64,000 bases of DNA from Pseudomonas cavernicola (GCF_003596405.1 NZ_QYUR01000002.1:62001-126000), one strand, 5' to 3'. Positions 37,798 through 49,626 are shown, counted from the stretch's first letter. Translations and numbers: made by a program. The notes: generated by a model from the letters alone, not told the origin.

Positions 37798-38637
37798 TTA
37801 GGTCGGCCGTACGACGGACGACACAGAAAATCGGCGGTGGCTGTACACCGGCATACGTTGACGGATCGCCGCCTGCTCGGCTGCATCGCGACTGGCCAAG
37901 AGCAGCGCCTCGCCCTGAGCCTGCTCGGCCAATACTCGCCCCCAGGGGTCGATGATTGCCGAATGGCCAAAAGTCTCGCGCCCTTTCGGGTGGATGCCGC
38001 CCTGACCGGCGGCCAACAGGTAACACTGCGTCTCGATGGCACGCGCGCGCACCAGAATTTGCCAGTGCGCGGCACCGGTCACCGCGGTAAACGCTGAAGG
38101 CGCGCTGATCAATTCAGCGCCAGCCTCCCGCAATGCGCCATACAACTCGGGGAAGCGCAGGTCGTAGCACACCGTAAGCCCCAAGCGCCCCACCGGGGTA
38201 TCCGCCACCACGAGCTGCGAACCATGGGCGTAATCGTCGGACTCGCGGTAGCGACCGCGGCTGTCGGCCACATCCACATCAAACAGATGCAGTTTGTCGT
38301 AACGCGCCACCCGCTCGCCCTGATCATCGATCAGCAACGAACAGGCATGCGCCTTAGCCTCGGGCTGGCCGTCGGGCGGCAGCGGCAAGGTGCCGGCCAC
38401 TATCCATAACTTGAGGTCACGGGCGGCCTGTTTCAACCAGGGCAGGATCGGACCTTCACCCAAGGCTTCGGCTCGCCCGAGGGCAGCAAGGTCACGGCGT
38501 CCCATAGCGGCAAAATTTTCCGGCAGCACCGCCAGCCGCGCACCACTGGCGGCAGCTTGTTCGAGCAGCCGACGGGCATGGGCAAGGTTGGCCAGAACAT
38601 CGTCCTGGCTAACCATCTGAATCACGGCGAGGGACAT
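37798..38637 (-). CDS. Nit-family carbon-nitrogen hydrolase
   Basis: This nitrilase-superfamily amidase is most like the Nit1/Nit2 group; a deaminated-glutathione amidase or omega-amidase role is plausible, but I cannot fix the substrate. The catalytic triad is visible: E40 (VLPENFA), K114 (RYDKLHLFD) and C156 ([12 protein letters not shown]). The 279-residue length fits. I chose the start at 38637 because GGGAG lies upstream. It sits between yhdP and tldD on the same strand, separated from yhdP by a repeat element. Confidence 0.9.
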   Translation of the reverse strand: MSLAVIQMVSQDDVLANLAHARRLLEQAAASGARLAVLPENFAAMGRRDLAALGRAEALGEGPILPWLKQAARDLKLWIVAGTLPLPPDGQPEAKAHACSLLIDDQGERVARYDKLHLFDVDVADSRGRYRESDDYAHGSQLVVADTPVGRLGLTVCYDLRFPELYGALREAGAELISAPSAFTAVTGAAHWQILVRARAIETQCYLLAAGQGGIHPKGRETFGHSAIIDPWGRVLAEQAQGEALLLASRDAAEQAAIRQRMPVYSHRRFSVSSVVRPT

Positions 38638-38687
38638 ACCGCGCTCCCAGAAAGGCATAGGCGCATGCTACCCCATGCAGCGGGTCA

Positions 38688-38886
38688 CAGGCTGCGTGAA
38701 AACTACTGCGCTCGGCTATACGGCGTTGAAATCAGGCTCAGACTGCTCATTTACAACACGTAAACTCCGCGTCTTCGCCTGTTTGACTCGCTGGCGCTCG
38801 CCCTGCGGGCCAGCCTACGGCTGTTACTCCGCTCCGCTGCGTTGCGCCTTGTCTAACCTTCGCTCGCTACGTTTGCACACAGCCTG
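38688..38886. repeat. 199-bp GTGAAAAC-ended palindromic element between yhdP and the nitrilase gene
   Basis: The ends CAGGCTGCGTGAAAAC (38688-38703) and GTTTGCACACAGCCTG (38871-38886) are inverted with few mismatches. The interior has no gene. The ends resemble the element at 6184-6281, so both may belong to one non-autonomous repeat family. Confidence 0.55.
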
Positions 38887-38887
38887 G

Positions 38888-41800
38888 TTAGCGAGGTTTT
38901 TCAAAAGGTTTATCGAAGCTGATTTTCGGGTTCTGCCAGGAGCCTGTCACGCTGTACTGCACGCTGGCGAAACGCGCCATCTGGTTGCCCAGCAGCTTGT
39001 CGACCACGAACAACGCCCCGCCGATGGCCGGTGCGCCGACGATCAGGGCGGCCAACGTCAAGTTATTACTCACCGGCAAGGTCACCAGCAACTTGGCATT
39101 GACCTGATCACTGGCCATGTCCAAGGTGCCATTCAGCTCAAGGTTACTCGACGGCCCGCTCAGGGTAATCGGTTCACGCGTCACATAGACACCACTGGTG
39201 GCCACCAGCAGGCCTTTGACTCGGTCGTAACTCAAGCCTTTGTCGAGCAGATCGGAGAAGTCCAGACGCAGGCGCCGACCGATCGAGTTGAAGTTGAGCA
39301 AGCCAAACACCCGCAGCGCCGCGGCTGAGCCTTGCGCCTCGACGAACTGGCCCTTACGCAGACTGGCATCGAGCTCACCGGACAAACGCTTGAGGTTGAC
39401 CCAGGCCGGCGAGCCAGGCCAGCGTCCATCGACATCCAGGTGGAAACTTTCACTGGTGACCGTCGGCGCAAAATTCCAAGCGAGCAGCACATCGGCCAAG
39501 TTCTTGCCCTGTAGTCGGCCTTTGTACCAACTGCTGCTGGCGCCGGGCGCACCCTCCCAGCCTGCAGTGCCGCCAAGCTGCAAACCCTTGAGGCCCAGAT
39601 TCAACTCGCTGAACGTCACTCCATTGGCGCTCGGCCGCGCTTTCAGCGACCAAGCCCCCAGCAGACTGTCACCCTGCAAGACCTGGGCGATCTGGATATC
39701 CAGCGCCGGAATCTGCCGCGGATCGACCGTCGCGAGCGGGTCCGGCGCAGCCACCTCGGTTGGCGGCTTGGGCGCGGCGGCAGGGAAGCGTAGACGCTCA
39801 AGATTGACCGTGATGGCCGCCGCGCTGGCATCCGGCAAACCGACCCGGCCTTTGAGCAGAGCGCTGTCGAGATCCAGCGTCCAGCCCGCATTGGCACGGG
39901 CCAGCTGCACATTCAGGCTCTCCAGCGAGGCACCGAAACCACGGAAGCTGCCGATCTTCAGTTCGGCGCTACTGAGCAACTGCTTGGCGCTATCGCCCTG
40001 CCCAGCCGTATAACGTTTACCTACCGCCTGCCAGGCCTCCCAATCCAGCTCACTCAAGCTTCCGCGTACGCGCAACCCTTTGCCACTCGGCAAACTGGAC
40101 TGCTCCTGACCCAAGCGCAGCTCACCCCGGCCATCGCTCAAGCGGCCGACCGGCGCCGCCACGGTCAGGCTGGCCAGATTGGCATAGTCCAACCAGTACC
40201 GCCGCTCGGCGCCCTGCAGGGTCATGCGCCATTCGGTCGGACGCTCATCGGCGGCAACTTTGCCAAAGGGCGCAGGCAGATCGATCGCTAGTCCTTTCAG
40301 GTTGGAGTCGACGCGCAGCTGACTGTCGGCACCATCCAGGGTCAGCCTCAATTGATAAGGCAACTCGCCGGACAATGGCAGCGGCTGGGTCACCCCCAAC
40401 CAGTCGGTCAGGCTTTTCAGCGCCACTTGACCACCCGCCTCGATCCGCGTCAGCGCCCGACCGCGCGCGCCATCGGTGATGGCTTTGCCGCGAACCGCCC
40501 GCCCAAAGACTTGAGCGCGGATATCCGGGGCACTCAGGCCACTGGACGTATTGAAGCGGAACGCGCCTTTCAGGTGGGTCAATTCAAGGTTGGGGCTAGC
40601 CAGCTTGAGGCGCGCACCGTCGGCCAAGAAGTCGACCACCACGTTGGGAGGCAAACCGTGGCGCAATGGAATATCCAGATTGAGCTTGCCACTGAGCGCG
40701 CCCTCGCCCTGCCAGCCGGCGAACGTTTCCGCGGTACCCAACGGCGTGTCCTGAAGAATTTTCAGCGCATCGGCAACACTGCTCTGCACGTCGCCAACCA
40801 ACAGCAAACGCGGTGCCTGCCCCTGGTCGACATGCGCGATGTTGACGCTGACAGCGCTCACCGTACTGTCGAGCAAACGCCCTTCCGGCACCTGCACGCG
40901 CACCCCACTGTCCTCGATAAACACATCACCGCGCGCGCCGCGCAGCTCTGGCCAGCCGGGCTGGAAGGCCAACTCGGCGTCATGCACTTTGAAGAACAGG
41001 CTGAGGCTGCGCGCCGCATCCTCCGCGCCTTTGTTCAGCGAGCCCTGATACTGAAAATAGCCCTCGTCGATGGCTCCGGCGCGGATCGCCGTCTTCAGCC
41101 AGTTGGCCAGCTCAGGACTGAGCCCATCGGCCAGCGTCGGTAAGTACTTCTCGGTGTAGCGTGCGTCGCCCTCGCGCAGGCCGACACGCAAATCCATATA
41201 GTCCTCCACCGCCGGATCACGCATCAGGCGGATCAGGAAATCGCCGGCGATCTTGCCCTCGTCGCCCACCACTTGCAGGTAGGGACTGATCAGGGTGAAG
41301 GCCTGCTCGTCGAAGCGCCAGGTCAAGCGCGCATTGGCCTTCTGGTAGCGCCAGGGCTTGGGAAACAGCTGATCCAGGTGCAAGGCGAAGTTCTCGGTTG
41401 CCAGACGCAGCTCGCCTTGACCGAGGTCGCCACTGATGCTGCCACTGACGTTTTCCACCGCCGGCGCCCCGTGATAGGCGTTGACGCTAATCTGTTCCAG
41501 GTTGGCGGCAAATTGCACACGCTGGTCGGCGCTGGCCTGCGGCCGGTACGCCAGTTGCAGATTGCGCAGGACACCCTGCGGTTGCAGGCCGTCCAGCACC
41601 GCAGCGAGCGTTTCCGGCAGCGGCGCCAGCGCCTCGATTGCCGGGGCCAGCGGGGTCAGGTTGAGACGATCCGCCGTCAGTTGCCACTGTTCCTCGCTAT
41701 CCGCGCTGGCGGCCTGGTAACTGAGACCCAGCTGCGCCTCACCCCAGCGAGTCTCACCGAAACTCATGGCAAGCGAATGGAGCAGCAGCTGAAAACCTTT

Positions 41801-42715
41801 AGCCGTGCGGTCGAAATAAGCCGTAAGTGCCAGATTCTGCAGTTTCACTGGTTTGCGCTGCGCGTAAGCTGCGCTCAGCTCGGGCGCATGCACGCGCGCG
41901 ACCGCGCGTTGGACGCCGCCCTTGGCCCAAGACAGCCAAAAATCGCCGCCAGCTCGTAGACGCTCGAGGTGCCAATCGCCCGCCAGACTCGCCGGCAGCC
42001 AGCGCGCCCAATCGCTCTGCGGCAGACTGAGGTACAACTCAGCCTCCGCCTCCCGCCATTTTTCCGGGCGCAAACGGGTGCGCAAGCTCATGGCCAACGG
42101 CTGACCATCGGGTAGCGTCAAACGACCGTCCAGGCGCTGATGGCTGACGCCATTGCGCAGGCTCAAGTTGGCGTGGGTGAAGGTCAGCGGTGCCTCGCCG
42201 TGAGGCTCGAGGGTCAGTTGGCTATCCAGCAACGAAAGATGCGCGACCATTTGCAGACTAGCGAGCCATTGTGCCGGGTCCACCGGCGCGGTCTCGGCAC
42301 GCGCCGGCAAGCCTTCCAGCGCCCACTTGCCGTCGGCGCCCTGCTGCACACTGAGCCGCAGTCCCTCCAGTTCCAGCGTGGCAACCCGCACCTGACGCGC
42401 CAGCAAGCTGGCCAGTACATCCGGCACCACCCGCACCTGAGCCAGGCGCACCGCGCTGGCGCCTTCGCCAACTTGCACGTCATGCGCCAGCAGCAGCGGT
42501 GCCAGCCCCTGCCAACGGCCTTCCAGACTACCGATAGTCACCGGCAAACCCAGACCCACCTGCACTTTGCTCTCGACTTCGCCGCGATACTCGGCGACCC
42601 AGGGCACCAACTCGCGACCCAGGCTGGCATACAGCGCCGTCAGCACCAGGCCTAAAGCACAGAGCTCGAAACCCCAGCGCAGTAAGTTGGCAAGCAGACG
42701 GGCGAGACGCTCCAT
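38888..42715 (-). CDS. yhdP: AsmA-like bridge protein YhdP
   Basis: YhdP is a very long AsmA-family protein proposed to form a hydrophobic groove carrying phospholipids from the inner to the outer membrane. The 1275-residue protein has one N-terminal membrane helix (about 10-30). A long repeat-beta region follows (DUF3971-like, starting VTIGSLEGRWQGLAPLLLAHD), and the C-terminal AsmA_2 region includes LARFASVQYSVTGSW. Length and layout match E. coli YhdP (1266). It follows rng, with which it shares a cluster in many gammaproteobacteria. Confidence 0.93.
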   Translation of the reverse strand: MERLARLLANLLRWGFELCALGLVLTALYASLGRELVPWVAEYRGEVESKVQVGLGLPVTIGSLEGRWQGLAPLLLAHDVQVGEGASAVRLAQVRVVPDVLASLLARQVRVATLELEGLRLSVQQGADGKWALEGLPARAETAPVDPAQWLASLQMVAHLSLLDSQLTLEPHGEAPLTFTHANLSLRNGVSHQRLDGRLTLPDGQPLAMSLRTRLRPEKWREAEAELYLSLPQSDWARWLPASLAGDWHLERLRAGGDFWLSWAKGGVQRAVARVHAPELSAAYAQRKPVKLQNLALTAYFDRTAKGFQLLLHSLAMSFGETRWGEAQLGLSYQAASADSEEQWQLTADRLNLTPLAPAIEALAPLPETLAAVLDGLQPQGVLRNLQLAYRPQASADQRVQFAANLEQISVNAYHGAPAVENVSGSISGDLGQGELRLATENFALHLDQLFPKPWRYQKANARLTWRFDEQAFTLISPYLQVVGDEGKIAGDFLIRLMRDPAVEDYMDLRVGLREGDARYTEKYLPTLADGLSPELANWLKTAIRAGAIDEGYFQYQGSLNKGAEDAARSLSLFFKVHDAELAFQPGWPELRGARGDVFIEDSGVRVQVPEGRLLDSTVSAVSVNIAHVDQGQAPRLLLVGDVQSSVADALKILQDTPLGTAETFAGWQGEGALSGKLNLDIPLRHGLPPNVVVDFLADGARLKLASPNLELTHLKGAFRFNTSSGLSAPDIRAQVFGRAVRGKAITDGARGRALTRIEAGGQVALKSLTDWLGVTQPLPLSGELPYQLRLTLDGADSQLRVDSNLKGLAIDLPAPFGKVAADERPTEWRMTLQGAERRYWLDYANLASLTVAAPVGRLSDGRGELRLGQEQSSLPSGKGLRVRGSLSELDWEAWQAVGKRYTAGQGDSAKQLLSSAELKIGSFRGFGASLESLNVQLARANAGWTLDLDSALLKGRVGLPDASAAAITVNLERLRFPAAAPKPPTEVAAPDPLATVDPRQIPALDIQIAQVLQGDSLLGAWSLKARPSANGVTFSELNLGLKGLQLGGTAGWEGAPGASSSWYKGRLQGKNLADVLLAWNFAPTVTSESFHLDVDGRWPGSPAWVNLKRLSGELDASLRKGQFVEAQGSAAALRVFGLLNFNSIGRRLRLDFSDLLDKGLSYDRVKGLLVATSGVYVTREPITLSGPSSNLELNGTLDMASDQVNAKLLVTLPVSNNLTLAALIVGAPAIGGALFVVDKLLGNQMARFASVQYSVTGSWQNPKISFDKPFEKPR

Positions 42716-42749
42716 TTCAGCTCAGCTCCATGAACAAGTGCACATTCCC

Positions 42750-42790
42750 GCTCTGAGAATACTCTGCTTCAAGCAGAGCACTTTCAGAGC
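42750..42790. repeat. Nested stem-loop between rng and yhdP
   Basis: GCTCTGAGAATACTCTGC pairs with GCAGAGCACTTTCAGAGC with few mismatches, forming a long hairpin that includes the rng stop codon. No T-run follows; it may influence rng mRNA stability or attenuation before yhdP. Confidence 0.45.
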
Positions 42791-44241
42791 AGAACCACAT
42801 CGTATTGCTCCTGCGAATACATGGTCTCGACCTGGAATTTAATGGTGCGGCCAATAAAGCTTTCCAGGTCGGCAACATTACCCGACTCCTCGTCCAACAG
42901 TCGGTCGACGACTTTCTGGTTCGCCAACACACGATAGCCTTCGGCCTGATAGGCACGGGCCTCACGGAGGATTTCGCGGAAAATTTCGTAACAGATAGTC
43001 TCAGCGGTCTTCAGCTTGCCGCGCCCCTGGCAGCTGATGCAGGGCTCGCAGAGCACCTGCTCGAGGCTCTCACGGGTGCGCTTGCGGGTCATCTGCACCA
43101 AACCCAACTCGGTGATGCCAATGATATTGGTCTTGGCGTGATCACGTTCCAGCTGCTTCTCCAGGGTTCGCAGTACCTGGCGCTGGTGCTCTTCATCTTC
43201 CATATCGATGAAGTCGATGATGATGATCCCGCCCAGATTGCGCAGGCGCAGTTGCCGGGCAATCGCGGTGGCGGCTTCGAGGTTGGTCTTGAAGATGGTT
43301 TCTTCCAGCGTGCGGTGGCCGACGAAGGCACCCGTGTTCACATCGATGGTGCTCATCGCTTCAGCCGGATCGATGATCAGGTAACCGCCGGACTTGAGCG
43401 GCACCTTGCGCTCCAGCGCTTTCTGAATCTCGTCCTCGACGCCATACAGATCGAAAATCGGCCGCTCGCCCGGGTAATGCTCCAAGCGGTCGGCGATTTC
43501 CGGCATCAACTCATCGACGAACTGGGTGATTTTCTGGAAGGTCTCGCGCGAATCGATGCGCAGCTTCTCGGTGCGCAGGCTGACCAGATCACGCAGGGTG
43601 CGCAGGGCCAGGCTGAGGTCCTCGTAAATCACCGAAGGGGTGGGCGCCGTGTTCACCTGGGTGCCGATTTGCTCCCACAACCGGCGCAGATAACGAATGT
43701 CCGCGACGATTTCCTCCGCACCCGCGCCATCGGCTGCAGTGCGCAGAATAAAGCCGCCACTCTCCTCAATCCCCTCGGCAGCAATGCAGTCCGCCACCAC
43801 CTGTTTCAGGCGCTCACGCTCGACTTCATCTTCAATCCGCAGCGAGATACCGACATGACTGGTGCGCGGCATATACACCAGGTAGCGCGAGGGAATCGAC
43901 AATTGCGTGGTCAGCCGCGCGCCCTTGCTGCCAATCGGGTCCTTGGTCACCTGCACTACTAGGCTTTGGCCTTCGTGGACCAGGGCACTGATGCTCTCCA
44001 CGGCACTGCCTTCGCGGGTGGAAATCTCCGAGGCATGGATAAACGCCGCACGCTCCAGGCCGATATCGACGAACGCCGCCTGCATCCCCGGCAGCACCCG
44101 TACCACCTTGCCTTTATAGATATTGCCGACAATGCCGCGGCGCTGGGTGCGCTCGACGTGCACCTCCTGCAATACCCCGTTTTCCACCACCGCCACGCGC
44201 GACTCCATCGGCGTGATGTTGATCAGAATCTCTTCGCTCAT
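42784..44241 (-). CDS. rng: Ribonuclease G
   Basis: RNase G is an endonuclease related to RNase E that matures the 16S rRNA 5' end and degrades some mRNAs. The 485-residue protein has an N-terminal S1 domain (about 35-125, [19 protein letters not shown]). Catalytic Asp residues lie in [13 protein letters not shown] and [15 protein letters not shown], and the Zn-link is [12 protein letters not shown] chose the start at 44241 by the family opening [20 protein letters not shown]; it overlaps the maf stop by 4 bases. Confidence 0.95.
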   Translation of the reverse strand: MSEEILINITPMESRVAVVENGVLQEVHVERTQRRGIVGNIYKGKVVRVLPGMQAAFVDIGLERAAFIHASEISTREGSAVESISALVHEGQSLVVQVTKDPIGSKGARLTTQLSIPSRYLVYMPRTSHVGISLRIEDEVERERLKQVVADCIAAEGIEESGGFILRTAADGAGAEEIVADIRYLRRLWEQIGTQVNTAPTPSVIYEDLSLALRTLRDLVSLRTEKLRIDSRETFQKITQFVDELMPEIADRLEHYPGERPIFDLYGVEDEIQKALERKVPLKSGGYLIIDPAEAMSTIDVNTGAFVGHRTLEETIFKTNLEAATAIARQLRLRNLGGIIIIDFIDMEDEEHQRQVLRTLEKQLERDHAKTNIIGITELGLVQMTRKRTRESLEQVLCEPCISCQGRGKLKTAETICYEIFREILREARAYQAEGYRVLANQKVVDRLLDEESGNVADLESFIGRTIKFQVETMYSQEQYDVVLL

Positions 44242-44840
44242 GCTTGCGTCTCGCTCAGGTGCTGCCAACAGGGGATGCCGAAATCGGCGAGCAGCGCCGC
44301 GGTTTCGCACAGCGGCAAACCGACCACCGCCGAATAACTACCGTGCAGAGCGCTGACGAACACCGCCGCCAACCCCTGGATAGCATAACCACCGGCTTTG
44401 TCCTGCGGCTCACCGCTATCCCAATAGGCTTCAGCCTCGGCGCACGACAGCGGACGAAAAGCCACTCGGCTACTCACCACCCGCACCTCACTACGCTGTG
44501 CAGAAGCGACGGCCACGGCAGTCAGCACTTCATGCTCGCGCCCCGAAAGGGCCGCCAACATGGCCAACGCTTCCGCCCGATCCTGCGGCTTACCGAGAAT
44601 GCGCCCATCGAGCACCACCGCCGTATCGGCACCGAGCACCACCGCCCCGACAAGAGCTTCCAACGCGGCCAGCCCGGTCATCGCTTTGGCGCACGCCAAA
44701 CGCTCTACATAGGCCTTTGGAGCCTCATCTGGCAATGGATCTTCATTGATAGGGGCGCCGAGCGTGAAGAAGGGCACGCCGATTTGCGTCAGCAGTTCAC
44801 GCCGGCGTGGTGACCCCGAGGCCAAGTAAAGCGTGGCCAT
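44238..44840 (-). CDS. Maf-like nucleoside triphosphate pyrophosphatase (YhdE)
   Basis: This is a Maf-family house-cleaning pyrophosphatase that hydrolyses non-canonical or excess nucleotides (dTTP/UTP for the YhdE subgroup). The 200-residue protein shows [36 protein letters not shown] and an [13 protein letters not shown] segment. Its position between mreD and rng matches E. coli yhdE, which supports that subgroup. It overlaps the rng start by four bases. Confidence 0.92.
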   Translation of the reverse strand: MATLYLASGSPRRRELLTQIGVPFFTLGAPINEDPLPDEAPKAYVERLACAKAMTGLAALEALVGAVVLGADTAVVLDGRILGKPQDRAEALAMLAALSGREHEVLTAVAVASAQRSEVRVVSSRVAFRPLSCAEAEAYWDSGEPQDKAGGYAIQGLAAVFVSALHGSYSAVVGLPLCETAALLADFGIPCWQHLSETQA

Positions 44841-44895
44841 GCAGACCTCTCCCTGTCGAGCAGTGCGGGTCGGCAGCCTGGTGGCCGCAACCCGT

Positions 44896-45384
44896 TTAAT
44901 TGACGTTTAAGCGCTGATGCAAGCCGCGCAGGGCAACACATACCCAGGGCCAGAGCAATGCGCTGACCAAGGCTGGCAGCACAAAGGCTAAGGTCGGCGG
45001 GCGGTTCCCGGTGAGCGCATTGAGCCACAGCTGAACCAGCTGGGCCAGGCCAAACACCACCATGAGCACCAGACTTTGCTGCCACATAGGGAACATGCGC
45101 AGACGTTGATGCAGGGTCAGCACCAGGAAAGTGATCAAGGTCAGGATCAGCGCATTCTGCCCGAGCAACGTGCCGTACAGCACATCTTCCGCCAAGCCCA
45201 GCAGCCAGGCCGTGGTCATCCCGACACGATGCGGCAGGGCCAAGGTCCAGTAGGTCAGAAACAGTGCCAGCCAGAGCGGCCGACCGATTTCCATAAAGCT
45301 CGCCAACGGCGCCACACTGAGCAACAAGGCAGCCGCCAAACTCAACCAGATCACCCAGCCGTTACGCGGACGCAAACCTATCAT
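44896..45384 (-). CDS. mreD: Rod shape-determining protein MreD
   Basis: MreD is an inner-membrane part of the elongasome, linking MreC to peptidoglycan synthases. The 162-residue protein is almost entirely membrane-embedded, with about five helices and the family segment [20 protein letters not shown] plus [17 protein letters not shown]. Its ATG overlaps the mreC stop by four bases. A 55-base gap separates it from maf. Confidence 0.94.
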   Translation of the reverse strand: MIGLRPRNGWVIWLSLAAALLLSVAPLASFMEIGRPLWLALFLTYWTLALPHRVGMTTAWLLGLAEDVLYGTLLGQNALILTLITFLVLTLHQRLRMFPMWQQSLVLMVVFGLAQLVQLWLNALTGNRPPTLAFVLPALVSALLWPWVCVALRGLHQRLNVN

Positions 45385-46349
45385 CGATGCTCCCCTCCAG
45401 TTGCCGTCGGGGCGGCCTGTGCCGGTTGCACGAGCGGGGTGACTGGCGCTTGAGTGTTCGACGCCGCTCCGACTGGCGCCTCGATGGGGCTCTCCCCGGT
45501 CTGGCGATCGACTTTTTCTTGCGCCTCAGCGGAGTCCGTGGCGCGCTGCTCGGGCGAACGGGCATCGGTAAACACCAACAACATATAGCGACTACGGTTC
45601 AACGCTGCGGTAGGGACGGCACGCACAATGGCGAACGGCTGACCGGAGTCGTGAATCACTTCTTTAACCGTCGCCACCGGATAGCCCGCCGGGAAGCGCT
45701 GGCCCAGACCGGAGCTGACCAGCAGGTCGCCTTCCTTGATATCGGCGGTATCTGCCACATGCCGCAGCTCCAGGCGTTCAGGATTACCGGTACCGCTGGC
45801 GATGGCTCGCAGGCCATTGCGATTGACCTGCACCGGAATGCTGTGAGTGGTGTCGGTCAGTAGCAGAACCCGCGAGGTATACGGCATGACCTCGACCACC
45901 TGCCCCATCAGGCCGCGCGCATCCAGCACTGGTTGGCCGAGGAACACGCCATCCTTGCCGCCTTTGTCGATCAGGATGCGGTGGGTGAAGGGATTAGGGT
46001 CGACACCGATCAACTCGCCGACCAGAACCTTCTCGTCGACCAGCGCGGAAGAGTTGAGCAACTCGCGCAGGCGCACGTTCTGCTCGGTCAACGCGGCCAG
46101 CTTTTGCAGACGCCGCTGCATCAACAACGCCTCAGCCTTGAGCTTCTCGTTCTCGCCGAGCAATTCGCTGCGACTGGTGAACTGCTGCGTCATACCGTCC
46201 CACATGCGTGCCGGCAGATCAGCCAACCAATAGAACGGGGTCAGCACCAGGCCCATCTGGCTGCGTACCGGTTTGAGCGACTCGAAACGAGCATCGACCA
46301 CCATCAGCGCAGCCGACAACACGACCAGCACCAGCAGGCGCACACCCAA
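45381..46349 (-). CDS. mreC: Rod shape-determining protein MreC
   Basis: MreC is a periplasmic scaffold of the elongasome, anchored by one N-terminal helix. The 322-residue version has the membrane helix at about 3-20, a coiled coil at about 60-100 (ENEKLKAEALLMQRRLQKLAALTE) and the beta-rich MreC core (LVGELIGVDPNPFTHRI). A Pro/Ala/Gln-rich tail follows. The start is uncertain. TTG 46349 has an AAGGGG upstream. An ATT at 46379, with GGAG 9 bases upstream, would give an N-terminus IKPLFAKGPSL that resembles other Pseudomonas MreC proteins. Confidence 0.93.
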   Translation of the reverse strand: MGVRLLVLVVLSAALMVVDARFESLKPVRSQMGLVLTPFYWLADLPARMWDGMTQQFTSRSELLGENEKLKAEALLMQRRLQKLAALTEQNVRLRELLNSSALVDEKVLVGELIGVDPNPFTHRILIDKGGKDGVFLGQPVLDARGLMGQVVEVMPYTSRVLLLTDTTHSIPVQVNRNGLRAIASGTGNPERLELRHVADTADIKEGDLLVSSGLGQRFPAGYPVATVKEVIHDSGQPFAIVRAVPTAALNRSRYMLLVFTDARSPEQRATDSAEAQEKVDRQTGESPIEAPVGAASNTQAPVTPLVQPAQAAPTATGGEHR

Positions 46350-46582
46350 TGAGGGCCCCTTGGCAAAGAGCGGCTTAATGGCTGACTGCTCCGACGCTGT
46401 TTTTAGAATGGCTGCGCTTATTCATGCGGCATTGGAAACCGGATCGAGTGCTGATTTACGGATTGTAAACGCGACTTCTGCGCCGACTGTAGCTTTATGC
46501 CCCACATGAATGCAGGAAATGCAACGAGCCCACCGAGGTGGGCGCTGCAAAAGCGTTGTGGGCGAAGCGGAACTCGCCAACC

Positions 46583-47635
<1,053 letters not shown>

Positions 47636-47667
47636 CTAGGCAACGCGTGGGTAAAAAAGTGCGGCAG

Positions 47668-47696
47668 ACTCTAACAACGACGGGGATTTTGGGCAA
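47668..47696 (-). promoter_or_regulatory. Candidate sigma70 promoter for mreB
   Basis: On the minus strand TTGCCC (47691-47696) and TAGAGT (47668-47673) are 17 bases apart, 45-73 bases before the mreB start, in the region divergent with gatC. Confidence 0.42.
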
Positions 47697-47848
47697 GGCG
47701 CCAATATGTTAAATTGGCGGCTTTTCCGGGCTTTACGGCCCAACATAGCGGCTTTTGACCGCTCGCCCGCGGTATCCGTTCCCCACATTTTTTTGTACGG
47801 TCTTCCGCCCGCCTTCCACTGGCTGCTCTTATCTGGAGAACCCCCCCG

Positions 47849-48136
47849 ATGGCGCTTGAACGCTCCGAGGTGGAAAAAATCGCCCATCTGGCCCGACTGG
47901 GTCTGAATGACGCTGATATTCCACGTACCACCGAGACTCTCAACAATATTCTCGGCCTGATTGATCTGATGCAGGCAGTCGATACTACCGGCATCGAGCC
48001 CCTGGCTCACCCTCTGGAAGCCACTCAGCGCCTACGCGCTGACATTGTGACCGAAGAAAACCGCCGCGATGCCTACCAGGCCATCGCCCCGTCGGTACAG
48101 GACGGCCTGTATCTGGTTCCGAAGGTTATCGAGTGA
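47849..48136 (+). CDS. gatC: Asp-tRNA(Asn)/Glu-tRNA(Gln) amidotransferase subunit C
   Basis: GatC is the small wrapping subunit of the GatCAB amidotransferase, which converts Asp-tRNA(Asn) (or Glu-tRNA(Gln)) to the amidated form. The 95-residue protein has the typical opening [16 protein letters not shown] and the TGIEPLAHP loop, and ends [19 protein letters not shown] precedes the start. It heads the gatCAB operon; the stop is 14 bases before gatA. Confidence 0.96.
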   Translation: MALERSEVEKIAHLARLGLNDADIPRTTETLNNILGLIDLMQAVDTTGIEPLAHPLEATQRLRADIVTEENRRDAYQAIAPSVQDGLYLVPKVIE

Positions 48137-48150
48137 TTAAGGACGCGGAC

Positions 48151-49602
48151 ATGCACCAACTGACTCTGGCCGAGATCGCCCGCGGCCTCGCCGACAAGCA
48201 ATTCTCCTCCGAGGAGCTGACGCGCAGCCTGCTCGCGCGCATTCAGCAGCTCGACCCGCAACTGAACAGTTTTATCAGCCTCACCGAAGAGCTGGCCCTG
48301 CAACAGGCCAAGGCCGCCGATGCCCGCCGCGCTGGCGGCGAAAACGGCGCCCTGCTCGGTGCGCCGATCGCCCACAAGGATCTGTTCTGCACCCAGGGCA
48401 TTCGCACCAGCTGCGGCTCGAAGATGCTCGACAACTTCAAGGCCCCCTATGACGCCACTGTGGTCGCCAAACTCGCCGCGGCTGGCGCCGTGACGCTGGG
48501 CAAGACCAACATGGATGAGTTCGCGATGGGCTCGTCGAACGAGTCCAGCTATTACGGCGCGGTGAAGAACCCTTGGAACCTCGCCCATGTACCGGGCGGT
48601 TCCTCCGGCGGCTCGGCCGCGGCGGTGGCGGCACGTCTGTTGCCGGCGGCGACCGGCACCGACACCGGCGGCTCGATCCGCCAACCGGCCGCGCTGACCA
48701 ACCTCACCGGGATCAAGCCGACCTATGGCCGCGTCTCGCGCTGGGGCATGATTGCTTACGCCTCCAGTCTCGATCAGGGCGGCCCGTTGGCCCGTACTGC
48801 CGAAGACTGCGCGTTGCTGCTGCAAGGCATGGCGGGCTTCGACGCTAAAGACTCGACCAGTGTCGATGAGCCCGTGCCGGATTACAGCGCCAGCCTGAAC
48901 AACAGCCTGGAAGGCCTGCGCATTGGCCTGCCGAAGGAATATTTTGGCCCCGGCCTCGACCCGCGCATCGCCGAGCTGACCCTGGCCTGCGTCAAGGAGC
49001 TGGAAAAGCTCGGCGCAGTGGTCAAGGAAATCTCCCTGCCGAACATGCAGCACGCGATTCCGGCGTACTACGTGATCGCCCCAGCCGAGGCCTCTTCCAA
49101 CCTGTCGCGTTTCGACGGTGTGCGCTTCGGCCATCGCTGCGAAAACCCGGTCGACCTCACCGACCTGTATAAGCGCTCACGCGCCGAAGGTTTCGGCATT
49201 GAAGTGCAGCGACGGATCATGGTGGGTGCCTATGCGCTGTCCGCCGGCTACTACGACGCCTACTACCTGCAGGCGCAGAAGATTCGCCGGCTGATCAAGA
49301 ACGACTTCATGTCGGCCTTCAATGAAGTGGACGTGATCCTCGGCCCCACCACGCCGAACCCGGCCTGGAAACTCGGCGAGAAGAACAACGACCCGGTGGC
49401 GCAGTACTTGGAAGATATCTACACCATCACCGCCAACCTCGCCGGCCTGCCAGGCATTTCCATGCCCGCGGGTTTCGTTGAAGGTCTGCCGGTTGGCGTG
49501 CAATTGCTGGCACCCTACTTCCAGGAAGGCCGCCTGCTCAACGTGGCCCACCGCTACCAGCAGGTCAGCGACTGGCACCAACAATCGCCAGCCGGATTTT
49601 AG
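48151..49602 (+). CDS. gatA: Asp-tRNA(Asn)/Glu-tRNA(Gln) amidotransferase subunit A
   Basis: GatA is the amidase that releases ammonia from glutamine for the GatB active site. The 483-residue protein carries the amidase-signature triad K76 (APIAHKDLF), S151 ([10 protein letters not shown]) and S175 ([11 protein letters not shown]). I chose ATG 48151 because AAGGA lies 8 bases upstream. Pseudomonas generally uses the pathway for Asn-tRNA. A 110-base gap with a palindromic repeat separates it from gatB. Confidence 0.97.
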   Translation: MHQLTLAEIARGLADKQFSSEELTRSLLARIQQLDPQLNSFISLTEELALQQAKAADARRAGGENGALLGAPIAHKDLFCTQGIRTSCGSKMLDNFKAPYDATVVAKLAAAGAVTLGKTNMDEFAMGSSNESSYYGAVKNPWNLAHVPGGSSGGSAAAVAARLLPAATGTDTGGSIRQPAALTNLTGIKPTYGRVSRWGMIAYASSLDQGGPLARTAEDCALLLQGMAGFDAKDSTSVDEPVPDYSASLNNSLEGLRIGLPKEYFGPGLDPRIAELTLACVKELEKLGAVVKEISLPNMQHAIPAYYVIAPAEASSNLSRFDGVRFGHRCENPVDLTDLYKRSRAEGFGIEVQRRIMVGAYALSAGYYDAYYLQAQKIRRLIKNDFMSAFNEVDVILGPTTPNPAWKLGEKNNDPVAQYLEDIYTITANLAGLPGISMPAGFVEGLPVGVQLLAPYFQEGRLLNVAHRYQQVSDWHQQSPAGF

Positions 49603-49626
49603 TCATGGCGCCGCCATGCAGCCTTT

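Noticed and set aside
36314..38026. Longer TldD with an 85-residue N-terminal extension
   Set aside because: It runs antiparallel-free through the end of the nitrilase gene in another frame; the start at 37771 has a ribosome-binding site and the family N-terminus.
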